From Apilactobacillus kunkeei DSM 12361 = ATCC 700308 (GTDB taxonomy: Bacteria; Bacillota; Bacilli; Lactobacillales; Lactobacillaceae): DNA of 59,447 nt. The notes beneath the pieces are model-generated. The model was given only the letters and a program-made list of their open reading frames with translations. It ran no database searches and had not been told where the DNA came from. Positions 44,071 to 52,793 of the stretch are shown piece by piece. A program made the translations under genes and the position numbers. The stretch lies in NCBI RefSeq assembly GCF_001281265.1, contig NZ_JXDB01000013.1:1-59447 (forward strand), given 5' to 3'. How positions within the stretch are numbered: the first letter of the stretch is position 1; the number at the start of each line of letters is the position of its first letter.

Positions 44071-44142
44071 TGCTCCGTGGTTCAATGGTAGAATAGCGCA
44101 CTGTTAATGCGATGGTTGCTGGTTCGAGTCCAGCCGGAGCAG
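44071..44142 (+). tRNA. tRNA-Asn (GTT), copy 3, diverged arms
   Basis: Same anticodon loop CTGTTAA, but the acceptor is TGCTCCG/CGGAGCA and the T stem GCTGG/CCAGC, both with compensating changes that keep pairing. The D stem is GTTC/GAAT (G-T pair). It looks functional, but has evolved separately from copies 1 and 2. Confidence 0.93.
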
Positions 44143-44245
44143 TTGGGAGAAATCCCAAGTTAGCTTTATCCCAATGTTAACTAATAAAGCAAATTGCTTT
44201 TCCATATTTTTATTCATAATTATCTATAATTCCACATAATAAAAA

Positions 44246-44274
44246 GACTTAGCCATTTGACTAGGTTTTTTTAT
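44246..44274 (+). terminator. Terminator after the tRNA cluster
   Basis: ACTTAG pairs with CTAGGT (one wobble) and is followed by seven T residues. Confidence 0.6.
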
Positions 44275-44289
44275 TTGATTAAAAATAAA

Positions 44290-44320
44290 AAAAACGATAG
44301 TCCACAGACTATCGTTTTTT
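44290..44320. terminator. Terminator after the GH25 gene
   Basis: AAAACGATAGTC pairs with GACTATCGTTTT around a four-base loop, ending at the stop codon of the GH25 gene. Confidence 0.9.
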
Positions 44321-45300
44321 TATGATCTTGTTTTCTTATGATGAATCTTCTTAACATGTTTCTTTTTGTGATGCTTTTTCTTATGATGCACTTTCTTAAC
44401 ATGTTTTTTCTTATGGTGTTTTTTTACTGACTTTTTTGCATGTTTTTTCTTGTGGTGCTTAATCTTCTTGGAACTAGATTTCTTAGCTGCCAAAGAAATA
44501 ACTTTAGCTGTCTTTTTCTTGGAAACAGCAGTTGGCTTTATTTCTGTATTTCCATTCCTATTACCAACTTTTTGTTCTTTACTAACATCATTATTAGTTA
44601 CTTGATTAGAAACAGTTCCCAAGAACCACGATTTTTGCTCACGTAGTTTACTTGCATCCACTTTTTTATGTAGTGCAGAAGAATAATGGCGATCTGTGTA
44701 TTGCCATAGTACATGAGCAATTGATGGTTCATTCTTAGTGTAAGACGCTAACCAATACCCATCATATTTACTTAGTGCTTGTGAAGCATAAGTCTTCATA
44801 AAACTTAGGTATGAATAAAATAGAATTTTTCTTGATCCAACTAGTGGTCGTAAAGTATCTACCCATTTAGCAGTGGCAGCATTTGAACGGCTACGACTAA
44901 TTGAAGCAATTTCAAAGTCATTGACATAGAACTTTGCATTAGGTGCTTTGTGGTATAAGTCACGAGCTTCTCTTGCGGCAGAAGCTGAAGAATTATATCT
45001 ACTAAATGAATATACTCCATATGGAACATTATACTTATCTAATAGAGCTTTATTATGTTTAAAAGTCCTATCACTATAGCTTGATCCATATTGAACCCTA
45101 AGAATAGCAAATGGAACCTCTTTACTTAAATTTTTTGCCTTTTTATTAGTCAAACGTCCCTGCCATTCAGACAAGTCATAGACAGTTCGACCACTTGCGT
45201 TGGCATGTGTGTTATAGCTTTCAATTGCTCCAATCCCCGTTGTTAAAGCAAGAGAAGCGACCATTGTCATCAATATTGATTTAAACTTCAACTTAATCAA
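44320..45300 (-). CDS. Secreted GH25 lysozyme-like protein with His/Lys-rich tail
   Basis: 326 residues. Signal peptide (hydrophobic 8-26, cleavage near ANA-SG). Residues about 38-225 are a GH25 muramidase domain: YDLSEWQG with Asp42, FAILRVQYGSSYSDRTF, YGVYSFSRY, the catalytic FYVNDFEIAS with Asp128 and Glu130, and VLWQYTDRH. A linker follows, and the last 65 residues are almost only H and K in repeats such as HHKKKH and KKHVKK. This strongly positive, histidine-rich tail may bind anionic wall polymers or metals. No known cell-wall-binding domain is present. Single gene. Confidence 0.85.
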   Translation of the reverse strand: MIKLKFKSILMTMVASLALTTGIGAIESYNTHANASGRTVYDLSEWQGRLTNKKAKNLSKEVPFAILRVQYGSSYSDRTFKHNKALLDKYNVPYGVYSFSRYNSSASAAREARDLYHKAPNAKFYVNDFEIASISRSRSNAATAKWVDTLRPLVGSRKILFYSYLSFMKTYASQALSKYDGYWLASYTKNEPSIAHVLWQYTDRHYSSALHKKVDASKLREQKSWFLGTVSNQVTNNDVSKEQKVGNRNGNTEIKPTAVSKKKTAKVISLAAKKSSSKKIKHHKKKHAKKSVKKHHKKKHVKKVHHKKKHHKKKHVKKIHHKKTRS

Positions 45301-45444
45301 TATAACTCACTCCCGTTTCTATTAATGAATCTTTGGTGCAAATTATAGACGTCAAATGTTGCAAGAATGATATAGTTATATTACAAAATATGACATTTTT
45401 ATAATTTTTAGCTCAAAATGCAACACTTTCTTTCATTTTGATGA

Positions 45445-45472
45445 TTGTTTTTAAAAAAATCCCGCATATAAT
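45445..45472 (+). promoter_or_regulatory. Promoter of the MacB-like ABC exporter
   Basis: TTGTTT (45445-45450), 16-base spacer, TATAAT (45467-45472), about 35 bases before the GGAG site. Confidence 0.6.
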
Positions 45473-45510
45473 AATCTGTACAAATTAATTAAAAATAAGG
45501 AGTGAAAATA

Positions 45511-47424
45511 ATGTCATTCTTAGAATTAAAAAACATTCAAAAATCATACTACCTAGGAAAAGATGAATTTAAAGTCTTAAAAGGAATTAATTTATCATTT
45601 GAGAAAGGTGAAATGGTATCAATTCTTGGTGAATCTGGTGGTGGTAAATCTACCTTAATGAACATCATCGGTGGATTAGATAGTAAATATGAAGGTGACG
45701 TTTTATTAAATGGTAGCTCATTAAAACACGACACTGATAAACAACTAGACGAATATCGCCGTAAAACTATTGGTTTTATTTTCCAAAGTTTCAATCTAAT
45801 TAGTCATTTAACAATTTTGGATAACGTGTTGGTCCCACTTGAAATGACTACTCTTTCTAAAAAAGAACAGGTTGCTCGTGCCAAGGAACTACTTGCTAAA
45901 GTAGGACTAAGTGATCACATCAATAAATACCCTAATCAATTATCAGGTGGTCAAAAACAACGTGTTTCTATTGCCCGTGCATTAGCTGGAGACCCAGAAA
46001 TGTTAATAGCTGATGAACCAACTGGTGCATTGGATCCAGAAAACACCACCGAAATTCTACAAATTTTGGATAACATTGCAAAAGAAGGAAAGCTAGTCCT
46101 AACTGTTACCCACTCTCAAAAAGTTGCTGACTACGGTACTCGTATCGTCCACATGACTGACGGTAGAATTGATGAAGATAGAACTCTTCGTGATAAATAC
46201 GCAGAAAGTGATGAACCATCTCTTGAATCCAAATCACTATCCTTAAAGTCAATCGTTAAAATGACATGGGATAACATCAAATATAACTCCAAACGAAACT
46301 TCTTAATCATATTTGGTGGATTAATTGGTATTTTCTCAGTTGTATTCATGCTAGGTCTTGGTAATGGTGTTAGAGGATACATTAACCATGAAATTTACTC
46401 TCAAGTTAACCCAAACAGTATTCAGGTTTCACATAAAAACACAAATGATCACTCATCATTTAAAGATAGTGACGTTAAGAGACTAGAAGCTATTAAAGGT
46501 GTTAAGTCTGTCCAAAAAGCCTACGCTTCAACCGGAATTCAAATGAAATCTGGTAGCAAAACCGCTCAATCTTCATACATGACGACTAGTTTAGCTACCA
46601 TCAACGAATCTAACATCAAACACGGTTCCGCACCTAAAGATGGAGAAATATTAATTAACACTACCGCTGCAAAGTCATTAAATAAGAACAATCCTAACTC
46701 CTTAGTCGGTAAAGAAATTCAAGTTTCATTCAATGCTATGAAGAACGGAACTCCATTCCCAGTGACTAAAAAGCTAAAAGTTTCAGGGATTATTGATTCA
46801 CAAAGTCCACTTACTATCATTAACTATGATACTGTCAAAGAAGCTTTATCCGACAACGGAATTCAAATTAAACCAAACTTCTTAAATGTAAATATTAAAG
46901 GTGGTGTAGGTAACGTTGATCCTGTTCAAAACAGAATCAAGGCCATCGAAGTAAATGGTAAAAAAGCTTACAGTATCCAAGGTGCCGGAGCAATTGTTTC
47001 AACTCTAAACACTTACATTAACCTTGCCGTATACGTATTGGCAGCAATTGCAGGTATTTCATTATTGGTATCAGCAATCATGATTATTGTTGTTTTATAC
47101 ATTAGCGTTGCTGAAAGAACCAAGGAAATCGGTATTTTACGCGCACTAGGTGCTACCAAGGGTAACATTAGAATGTTATTCGTTAGTCAATCATTATTCC
47201 TAGGTGTATTTTCATCTGTTTCAGCTGTCATTATTTCTTACCTACTTCAATTCGGTATTAACTCAGCTGTTCACGGTATGATTGATTACTCAATTATTCA
47301 AATTTCTCTTGGCAATGCCATCTTCGGAATTGTTGTTGCAATCATCATCAATTTACTAGCTTCTATCCTACCTTCTAACAAGGGTGCTAAACTAGATCCA
47401 ATTGAAAGTTTAAGTGCCGAATAG
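45511..47424 (+). CDS. MacB-like ABC transporter, fused ATPase and permease
   Basis: 637 residues. Residues 1-about 230 form the ATPase: Walker A GESGGGKST, signature LSGGQKQR, Walker B MLIADEPTGALD, switch VTHS. A FtsX/MacB-type permease follows with one helix near 270, an extracytoplasmic region of about 220 residues and three C-terminal helices (ending DPIESLSAE). Such fused half-transporters export peptides, antibiotics or lipoproteins. The ATG at 45511 is preceded by GGAG; the GTG nine bases earlier touches that site. A TetR gene is convergent downstream and may regulate it. Confidence 0.88.
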   Translation: MSFLELKNIQKSYYLGKDEFKVLKGINLSFEKGEMVSILGESGGGKSTLMNIIGGLDSKYEGDVLLNGSSLKHDTDKQLDEYRRKTIGFIFQSFNLISHLTILDNVLVPLEMTTLSKKEQVARAKELLAKVGLSDHINKYPNQLSGGQKQRVSIARALAGDPEMLIADEPTGALDPENTTEILQILDNIAKEGKLVLTVTHSQKVADYGTRIVHMTDGRIDEDRTLRDKYAESDEPSLESKSLSLKSIVKMTWDNIKYNSKRNFLIIFGGLIGIFSVVFMLGLGNGVRGYINHEIYSQVNPNSIQVSHKNTNDHSSFKDSDVKRLEAIKGVKSVQKAYASTGIQMKSGSKTAQSSYMTTSLATINESNIKHGSAPKDGEILINTTAAKSLNKNNPNSLVGKEIQVSFNAMKNGTPFPVTKKLKVSGIIDSQSPLTIINYDTVKEALSDNGIQIKPNFLNVNIKGGVGNVDPVQNRIKAIEVNGKKAYSIQGAGAIVSTLNTYINLAVYVLAAIAGISLLVSAIMIIVVLYISVAERTKEIGILRALGATKGNIRMLFVSQSLFLGVFSSVSAVIISYLLQFGINSAVHGMIDYSIIQISLGNAIFGIVVAIIINLLASILPSNKGAKLDPIESLSAE

Positions 47425-47441
47425 CTAGTAATCCCCTATAT

Positions 47442-47477
47442 AAAAAAACACGCTATGAAATTCATAGCGTGTTTTTT
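47442..47477. terminator. Bidirectional terminator
   Basis: AACACGCTATGAA pairs with TTCATAGCGTGTT, flanked by A and T runs, between convergent ABC and TetR genes. Confidence 0.92.
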
Positions 47478-48030
47478 AGTATTCTCTTGTCATTAAAAAG
47501 TTATACACATAGTCTTTATCATACTCATCAAAATGGTGAATCCAAAAAACAATTATTCCTAACGCTGTTGATGCATTAAAAGCCGAAAAGAGTTTTTTAT
47601 CTTTACTGCTCATATCATGAGCGAAAACATTAGTGGTAGAAACTACCATTTCCGAAAAAAACTTCAACATCTTAATCGGGAATCGAATATCGCCATTCTC
47701 ACTAATCATGACTTCCAAAACTGGTTGATTATTTTCGATAACAGTTAAAAATCTGTAAATAAATTTTTTGGCAGCAGAGTCGATATCTTTGTTATCAGTT
47801 TCTTTTAAATCAGAATTAGCAGCCTTTATCTCCCCAATAATTTGATCTTCAATCTGTTCTTCCAGATCAATCTTATCAGTATAGTATCTGTAAAATGTGC
47901 TTCTGTTAATCTGTGCTTTTTTAATAATGTCGCTAACAGTGACACCTTCAACTCCCTTTTTCCTCGATACTTCAATAAAAGCATTAACAATTTTATTTCT
48001 AGTAAGTTCGCGCTTTTTTTCGTATTTCAA
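47476..48030 (-). CDS. TetR/AcrR family transcriptional regulator
   Basis: 184 residues. N-terminal helix-turn-helix: TRNKIVNAFIEVSRKKGVEGVTVSDIIKKAQINRSTFYRYYTDKIDLEEQI. The C-terminal ligand domain shows no recognisable subfamily. Start is TTG after GGGGGG ten bases upstream. Convergent with the ABC exporter gene and divergent from the MscS region; the exporter is its most likely target, but no operator is clear. Confidence 0.85.
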   Translation of the reverse strand: MKYEKKRELTRNKIVNAFIEVSRKKGVEGVTVSDIIKKAQINRSTFYRYYTDKIDLEEQIEDQIIGEIKAANSDLKETDNKDIDSAAKKFIYRFLTVIENNQPVLEVMISENGDIRFPIKMLKFFSEMVVSTTNVFAHDMSSKDKKLFSAFNASTALGIIVFWIHHFDEYDKDYVYNFLMTREY

Positions 48031-48126
48031 AATCTATTTTCCCCCCATAAAGTTTCTACTAGTTAATCTATGCAACATTAGTGTTATTATTAGTTTATTA
48101 AATATATTGAAAAGAGATGCTATAAC

Positions 48127-48336
48127 ATGTACAAGTTTGGCCTAATTAGTGGCTTTATTATTTTCCTAATTGCAGCTGTTTCGTTTATAACATTTATCTA
48201 TATTATTATCCGTAAAATTTCATTACATCAAAAATTTGGCATTAATATCTGGTTCTTATTTATATCCCTAATCATCGGAATTGCAACATATGATATGGAT
48301 AAAAGTTTCATTAATTTTATTCTATCACCGTTATAA
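48127..48336 (+). CDS. Small membrane protein, unknown
   Basis: 69 residues with two hydrophobic segments (FGLISGFIIFLIAAVSFITFIYIII and IWFLFISLIIGIATYDM). The ribosome-binding site is weak (AAGAG at about 12 bases). I do not recognise it. It stands 105 bases before the first MscS gene on the same strand. Possible real gene; a chance frame in AT-rich DNA cannot be excluded. Confidence 0.45.
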   Translation: MYKFGLISGFIIFLIAAVSFITFIYIIIRKISLHQKFGINIWFLFISLIIGIATYDMDKSFINFILSPL

Positions 48337-48440
48337 GCCGCAATAAGTTAACATTTTATTAAGTTGATTTGTTTCGCTATCATCTAATTAATGCAGATGG
48401 TAGGATATTATATGTGATACTTTTTTAAGGAGTGAAATGT

Positions 48441-49307
48441 ATGCTAAAGGTTGCTACTAACCCTAGTTTCATAGCGAGATATTTTCAAAGCTTTAATTGG
48501 GACGAAATTTTACATAATTTAACAAATATTGTTATTGATATCGTTTTAATTTCAATCTTTTTCCTAATTCTTAAAAGCATTGGTAAACGCGTAATCAATC
48601 ATCTGTTTAGAAACTATGCCAGAAGAGAGCGTGGTATTCCAGCAAATAGATTGAAAACACTACACTCATTATCCGTTAACTCTTACATGTATATTCTAGT
48701 ATTTTTCTGGATTTATTCTGTGTTAACTTTTATTGGAGTGCCAATTGGAACACTCCTTGCTGGTGCCGGCCTATTCTCAGTTGCCATTGGTTTAGGGGCA
48801 CAAGGTCTTGCTAGTGATATCATCAATGGTTTCTTCATTCTATTTGAAAAACAAATTAGCATTGGAGACTACGTTACCATCGGTGAAGTAACTGGTACTG
48901 TTTCTGAAATTGGCCTTAGAACCACTAAAATCAGAGGTAACAATGATTCATTAAACTACATCCCTAACAGATTAATCACTAATATCTGCAACATGTCTAA
49001 GGAACGTATGAAGGCAGATATCGATATTAGAGTTAATCCTGATACCCCAATTACTCAAGTAATTAACGTTATGAAGGAAGTTAATGCTAAATACATCCCT
49101 CAAACCGAAGGTATCATTGATGAACCAGATATTTTAGGTACTGTTGATATGGGTGATGGCACTATTGCCGTTAAGGAATTTATTCCTACTACCGATGAAG
49201 CAAGATTTGATGTTCAATTCAAATTCTTACAACTTTACCTTGAAGCTATTACCGCAGCTGGTATTAAGTTGCCAAACAATAAGGTAATTGCTGACATTTC
49301 AAAATAG
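48441..49307 (+). CDS. MscS family small-conductance mechanosensitive channel
   Basis: 288 residues. Three N-terminal helices; the third is the pore helix GAGLFSVAIGLGAQGLASDIINGFFILFE with the glycine-alanine pattern of MscS TM3. The beta domain follows with ISIGDYVTIGEVTGTVSEIGLRTTKIRG and YIPNRLITNICN. Opens when membrane tension rises, releasing solutes on hypo-osmotic shock. Start ATG at 48441 is preceded by GGAG; GTG/ATG at 48432 is too close. It has a downstream paralogue. Confidence 0.93.
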   Translation: MLKVATNPSFIARYFQSFNWDEILHNLTNIVIDIVLISIFFLILKSIGKRVINHLFRNYARRERGIPANRLKTLHSLSVNSYMYILVFFWIYSVLTFIGVPIGTLLAGAGLFSVAIGLGAQGLASDIINGFFILFEKQISIGDYVTIGEVTGTVSEIGLRTTKIRGNNDSLNYIPNRLITNICNMSKERMKADIDIRVNPDTPITQVINVMKEVNAKYIPQTEGIIDEPDILGTVDMGDGTIAVKEFIPTTDEARFDVQFKFLQLYLEAITAAGIKLPNNKVIADISK

Positions 49308-49312
49308 AGTTT

Positions 49313-49337
49313 CAACGCCCATTTTTGGGGCGTTTTT
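49313..49337 (+). terminator. Terminator between the two mscS-like genes
   Basis: AACGCCC pairs with GGGCGTT around an ATTTTTG loop, followed by T residues. Confidence 0.85.
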
Positions 49338-49373
49338 TACTATCATATATAAATACGAAAGGAAGTCATCATT

Positions 49374-50246
49374 ATGTTTATTTTAGCTGCAAAAAATCCA
49401 AGTATATTAAAGCAATATGTGGATAGTTTTAAATGGAGTGATATGCTTCATAACCTTACATTTGCCATCATTGATATTCTTTTAATTTCAATTTTCTTCC
49501 TAGTTATAAAATTGATTGGTCAGATTATAATTAACCGTCTATTTGGTAGATATCTACAAAAACAAAAGAAGATTGGTCCTAAACGTGAGGAAACATTAAA
49601 GTCAATCTCATCTAACACCTACAACTACATTCTTATTTTCTTTTGGTTATATTCTATTTTAAGCATCATTGGTATTCCTGTTGGATCTCTTCTAGCTGGT
49701 GCTGGTCTTGTTACAGTTGCTTTAGGTTTAGGTGCTCAGGGATTAGCCAATGACATCATTACTGGTTTCTTCATCTTGTTTGAACACCAAATTGATGTTG
49801 GTGATTTCGTTGTGTTAGACACAATTACCGGAACCGTTTCAGAAATCGGTCTTCGTTCTACACAAATTCGTGGTGTCGATGATTCTCTTAATTTCGTACC
49901 CAACAGATACATCACAAATATCTGTAACATGTCTAAGGATCGTCTAAAGGCTGAAATTAACATTCGTGTTAACCCTGACAGCCCAATTCAACAAATCATC
50001 GACATCGTAAAAGATGTGAATGATAAAAACATCCCTAACACTAAGGGAATTATTGATGAACCACAATTATTAGGTACTGTTGATTTAGGTGATGGAACAA
50101 TTGCTGTGAAAGAATGGATTCCATGTACTGACACCGAAAAATTCAACGTTCAATTTAAGTTCCTTCAATTATATTTGGAAGCAATTAAAGATGCTGGTAT
50201 CACTTTACCTAATAACAAATTAATCACTCCAATCCCACAAAAATAG
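49374..50246 (+). CDS. MscS family mechanosensitive channel, second copy
   Basis: 290 residues, paralogue of the channel at 48441 with the same length and layout: pore helix GAGLVTVALGLGAQGLANDIITGFFILFE, IDVGDFVVLDTITGTVSEIGLRSTQIRG and FVPNRYITNICNMSKDR. N-terminal signature NPSxxxxY...FxWxxxLHNLT is shared. A terminator between the two means they can be expressed unequally, with different gating thresholds possible. AAAGGAA precedes the ATG. Confidence 0.93.
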   Translation: MFILAAKNPSILKQYVDSFKWSDMLHNLTFAIIDILLISIFFLVIKLIGQIIINRLFGRYLQKQKKIGPKREETLKSISSNTYNYILIFFWLYSILSIIGIPVGSLLAGAGLVTVALGLGAQGLANDIITGFFILFEHQIDVGDFVVLDTITGTVSEIGLRSTQIRGVDDSLNFVPNRYITNICNMSKDRLKAEINIRVNPDSPIQQIIDIVKDVNDKNIPNTKGIIDEPQLLGTVDLGDGTIAVKEWIPCTDTEKFNVQFKFLQLYLEAIKDAGITLPNNKLITPIPQK

Positions 50247-50405
50247 TCATTAAATAATGTATGTTTTATAAAATCCACAAAAACATAACTATTTTAGATT
50301 AATTCGTGTACTAATTATTTGTAACTAAATGCAAATAGTGTAAAATGGTGATTGGATTAAATTACGTATTTCCATAATTATAGTTAAAAATAAAGGAGAA
50401 GAGAT

Positions 50406-51107
50406 ATGAGCGCATGGGATATCATTCGTGATGCGACTCCTCAATTGGTCTCGGCATGTATTGCTTACACGATTCCAATTGCAATCGTATCATTTATTAT
50501 TGGTTTAACTATTGCAGTTATTACCGCGTTAGTTAAAATCTCACATCGTGGTGGCCTATTCAACATTGTAAAAGCATTCTTTTACTTCTACGTATGGCTA
50601 TTCAGAAGTACACCTTTATTGGTTCAATTATTCATCGTATTCTTTGGTCTTCCATACCTAAGAATTGCGGGAATCCTACCAGATGGGATTAGATTAACAC
50701 CAGTAGTTGCTGGTATTATCACTTTCTCATTAAATACTGGTGCTTATGCTTCTGAAACCATCCGTGGTGCCATCCTTTCAATTCCAGACGGTCAATGGGA
50801 AGCAGCCTACTCACTAGGTATGACCAAACGAAAGGTACTATGGAGAATTATCTTGCCACAAGCTAGTCGTGTTTCATTACCACCTTTATCCAATGAATTC
50901 ATTGGTTTGGTTAAAGATACTTCACTAGCTGCTTCAATTACTATCGTTGAAATGTTTGAGGTCAGCCAACAAATTGCTGCTGAAAACTATCAACCATTAA
51001 TCATGTACATTCTGGTAGCTGCTATTTACGCAGTCATCTGTAGTGTTCTTACTATCTTACAAAGCTACCTAGAAAAACGAGTTTCTCGTTATTCTGTAAG
51101 TAACTAG
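50406..51107 (+). CDS. Amino-acid (cystine-type) ABC transporter permease
   Basis: 233 residues, polar amino acid permease of the His/Glu/Gln/Arg/opine family with about five helices. The EAA loop region is EAAYSLGMTKRKVLWRIILPQASRVSLPPLSNEFIGLVKDTSLA. FRSTPLLVQLFIVFFGLP is the typical N-terminal family motif. It heads an operon with an ATPase and a binding protein. The binding protein resembles TcyA/FliY, so cystine is the likely cargo. Confidence 0.9.
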   Translation: MSAWDIIRDATPQLVSACIAYTIPIAIVSFIIGLTIAVITALVKISHRGGLFNIVKAFFYFYVWLFRSTPLLVQLFIVFFGLPYLRIAGILPDGIRLTPVVAGIITFSLNTGAYASETIRGAILSIPDGQWEAAYSLGMTKRKVLWRIILPQASRVSLPPLSNEFIGLVKDTSLAASITIVEMFEVSQQIAAENYQPLIMYILVAAIYAVICSVLTILQSYLEKRVSRYSVSN

Positions 51108-51121
51108 AAAGGAGTACGTTA

Positions 51122-51865
51122 ATGATTAACTTAAAAAACGTATCTAAAACATTTGGTAAACAACATGCATTAGATAACATCTCCCTTCAATTTCCTAAGA
51201 ACAAAACTTCTGTAATTGTCGGACCATCTGGTTCCGGTAAATCTACTCTTCTTAGATCTTTAAATCTGTTGGAAACACCAGAAACTGGTGAATATGACTT
51301 TAATGATGAAAGTATTGATTTCTCCAAGAAACTAAGTTCTAAAACAATACTAAACATTCGTCGTAAAACTAGTATGGTATTTCAAAGTTTTAACCTATTT
51401 CCTCACCTAACCGTTCTAAAGAACGTTATGGAAGGACAAGTACAAGTTCTAAACAAGAGCAAAGAAGAAGCTAAGGAAATTGCTGAACAATTATTAGATA
51501 AAGTCGGAATGCTAGATAAAGCTGACGCATATCCAAGTCAACTATCAGGTGGACAAGCTCAACGTGTTGCAATTGCGAGATCATTAGCAATGCATCCCGA
51601 ATACATCCTATTGGATGAACCAACCAGCGCCTTGGATCCTGAAATTGAACTAGAAGTTCTAAAAGTGTTATTAGATTTAGCCAAAGAAAAACAATCATTA
51701 GTTATTGTTACTCATAATCTTACTTTTGCTCAACGTGTTGCCGACAAGATTGTCTTCATCGAAGATGGTAAAGTTGGTTTCGATGGTGATACAAAAGACT
51801 TCTTTGAATCAGATGATCAAAGAATCAAAGATTTTCTTGCAGCAATGACTCTACAAAATATTTAA
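51122..51865 (+). CDS. Amino-acid (cystine-type) ABC transporter ATPase
   Basis: 247 residues, GlnQ/TcyC-like. Walker A GPSGSGKST, Q-loop MVFQSFNLFPHLTVLKNV, signature LSGGQAQR, Walker B YILLDEPTSALDPE, switch VTHN. GAAAGGAG precedes the start, 14 bases after the permease stop. Confidence 0.93.
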   Translation: MINLKNVSKTFGKQHALDNISLQFPKNKTSVIVGPSGSGKSTLLRSLNLLETPETGEYDFNDESIDFSKKLSSKTILNIRRKTSMVFQSFNLFPHLTVLKNVMEGQVQVLNKSKEEAKEIAEQLLDKVGMLDKADAYPSQLSGGQAQRVAIARSLAMHPEYILLDEPTSALDPEIELEVLKVLLDLAKEKQSLVIVTHNLTFAQRVADKIVFIEDGKVGFDGDTKDFFESDDQRIKDFLAAMTLQNI

Positions 51866-51878
51866 GGGGATTAATATT

Positions 51879-52691
51879 ATGAAATTCAACAAATTATTCA
51901 AGTCTCTAGCTGTTACTTTAGCCGTATTTGGTACTGGTGCTATCTTGGCATCATGTGGTAACAGTTCAAGTTCAAAAAACTACAAATCAGAACTAACTAA
52001 CAGTGGTAAATTAACCATCGGTCTAGAAGGTACATATGCACCTTACTCATACAGACAAGATGGTCAACTAAAAGGATTCGAAGTAGACTTAGCTAAAGAT
52101 GTTGCTAAGAAATTAGGACTAAAAGTTAACTTCGTTCAAACTAAATGGGATAGCTTAATCGCTGGTCTTGGCAGTAACAGATACGATGCTGTTATGAACA
52201 ACATGACTGTTACTCCTCAAAGAGAAAAGTTATACTCATTCTCTGAACCATATGCTTACTCATACTACACATTGATCACTAAGAGTGATAGTAAGATGAT
52301 GAGCATTAAAGACATTAAGGGTATGAACATTGTTGATGGTGCCGGTACTGATAATGCAGTTGTTGCTAAGAAATTTGGTGCTAACGTATCATCAACTCCT
52401 GATAACTCAACTGGTTACCAATTAATTCAACAAGGACGTGCAGATGGTACTGTTAACTCTGTTCCAGCTTGGAAATACTTTGCTAAGCACAACTCAACTA
52501 AGGGGCTAAAAGAAATTGATGTTCCAACAAAACTACAAGCACCTGCTGAAACTTCAATTATGCTTAACAAAAACTCAAAAGCATTAACTAAGAAGATCAA
52601 CCAAGCATTAGCTGAACTACGTAAAGATGGTACTATGAAGAAGCTTTCAATGAAGTACTTTGGTTCAGACATTACTACTAAGAACGATTAG
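51879..52691 (+). CDS. Amino-acid (cystine-type) ABC substrate-binding lipoprotein
   Basis: 270 residues, family 3 solute-binding protein. Lipobox-like LASCG with Cys about residue 26. LTIGLEGTYAPYSYRQDGQLKGFEVDLAKDVAKKLGLKVNFVQTKWDSLIAGLGSNRYDAVMNNMTVTPQREKLYSFSEPYAYS strongly resembles FliY/TcyA cystine-binding proteins. Ligand-binding Arg is in TPQREKLY and the acidic end in GADG-like GAGTDN. Last gene of the three-gene importer operon, with a terminator. Lactobacilli often need cystine from outside. Confidence 0.9.
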   Translation: MKFNKLFKSLAVTLAVFGTGAILASCGNSSSSKNYKSELTNSGKLTIGLEGTYAPYSYRQDGQLKGFEVDLAKDVAKKLGLKVNFVQTKWDSLIAGLGSNRYDAVMNNMTVTPQREKLYSFSEPYAYSYYTLITKSDSKMMSIKDIKGMNIVDGAGTDNAVVAKKFGANVSSTPDNSTGYQLIQQGRADGTVNSVPAWKYFAKHNSTKGLKEIDVPTKLQAPAETSIMLNKNSKALTKKINQALAELRKDGTMKKLSMKYFGSDITTKND

Positions 52692-52707
52692 TCTTAATAT
52701 AGAAACA

Positions 52708-52737
52708 AAAAACACTCAATAATGAGTGTTTTTTTAT
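52708..52737 (+). terminator. Terminator after the cystine importer operon
   Basis: AACACTCA pairs with TGAGTGTT followed by a T run. Confidence 0.88.
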
Positions 52738-52758
52738 TTTCCTAAAAGTCTAATGCAA

Positions 52759-52790
52759 TAAAAAAGACTCCGCTTAGCGGAGTCTTTTTA
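52759..52790. terminator. Terminator after the 908-residue surface protein gene
   Basis: AAAAAGACTCCGC pairs with GCGGAGTCTTTTT around TTA; it serves the minus-strand gene ending at 52794. Confidence 0.9.
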
Positions 52791-52793
52791 CTA

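Noticed and set aside
43704-44091. Two open frames across the tRNA-Asn genes
   Set aside because: Their similar protein ends (YGSMVERRTVNAKVTGSSPVRAV) are simply translated tRNA sequence.
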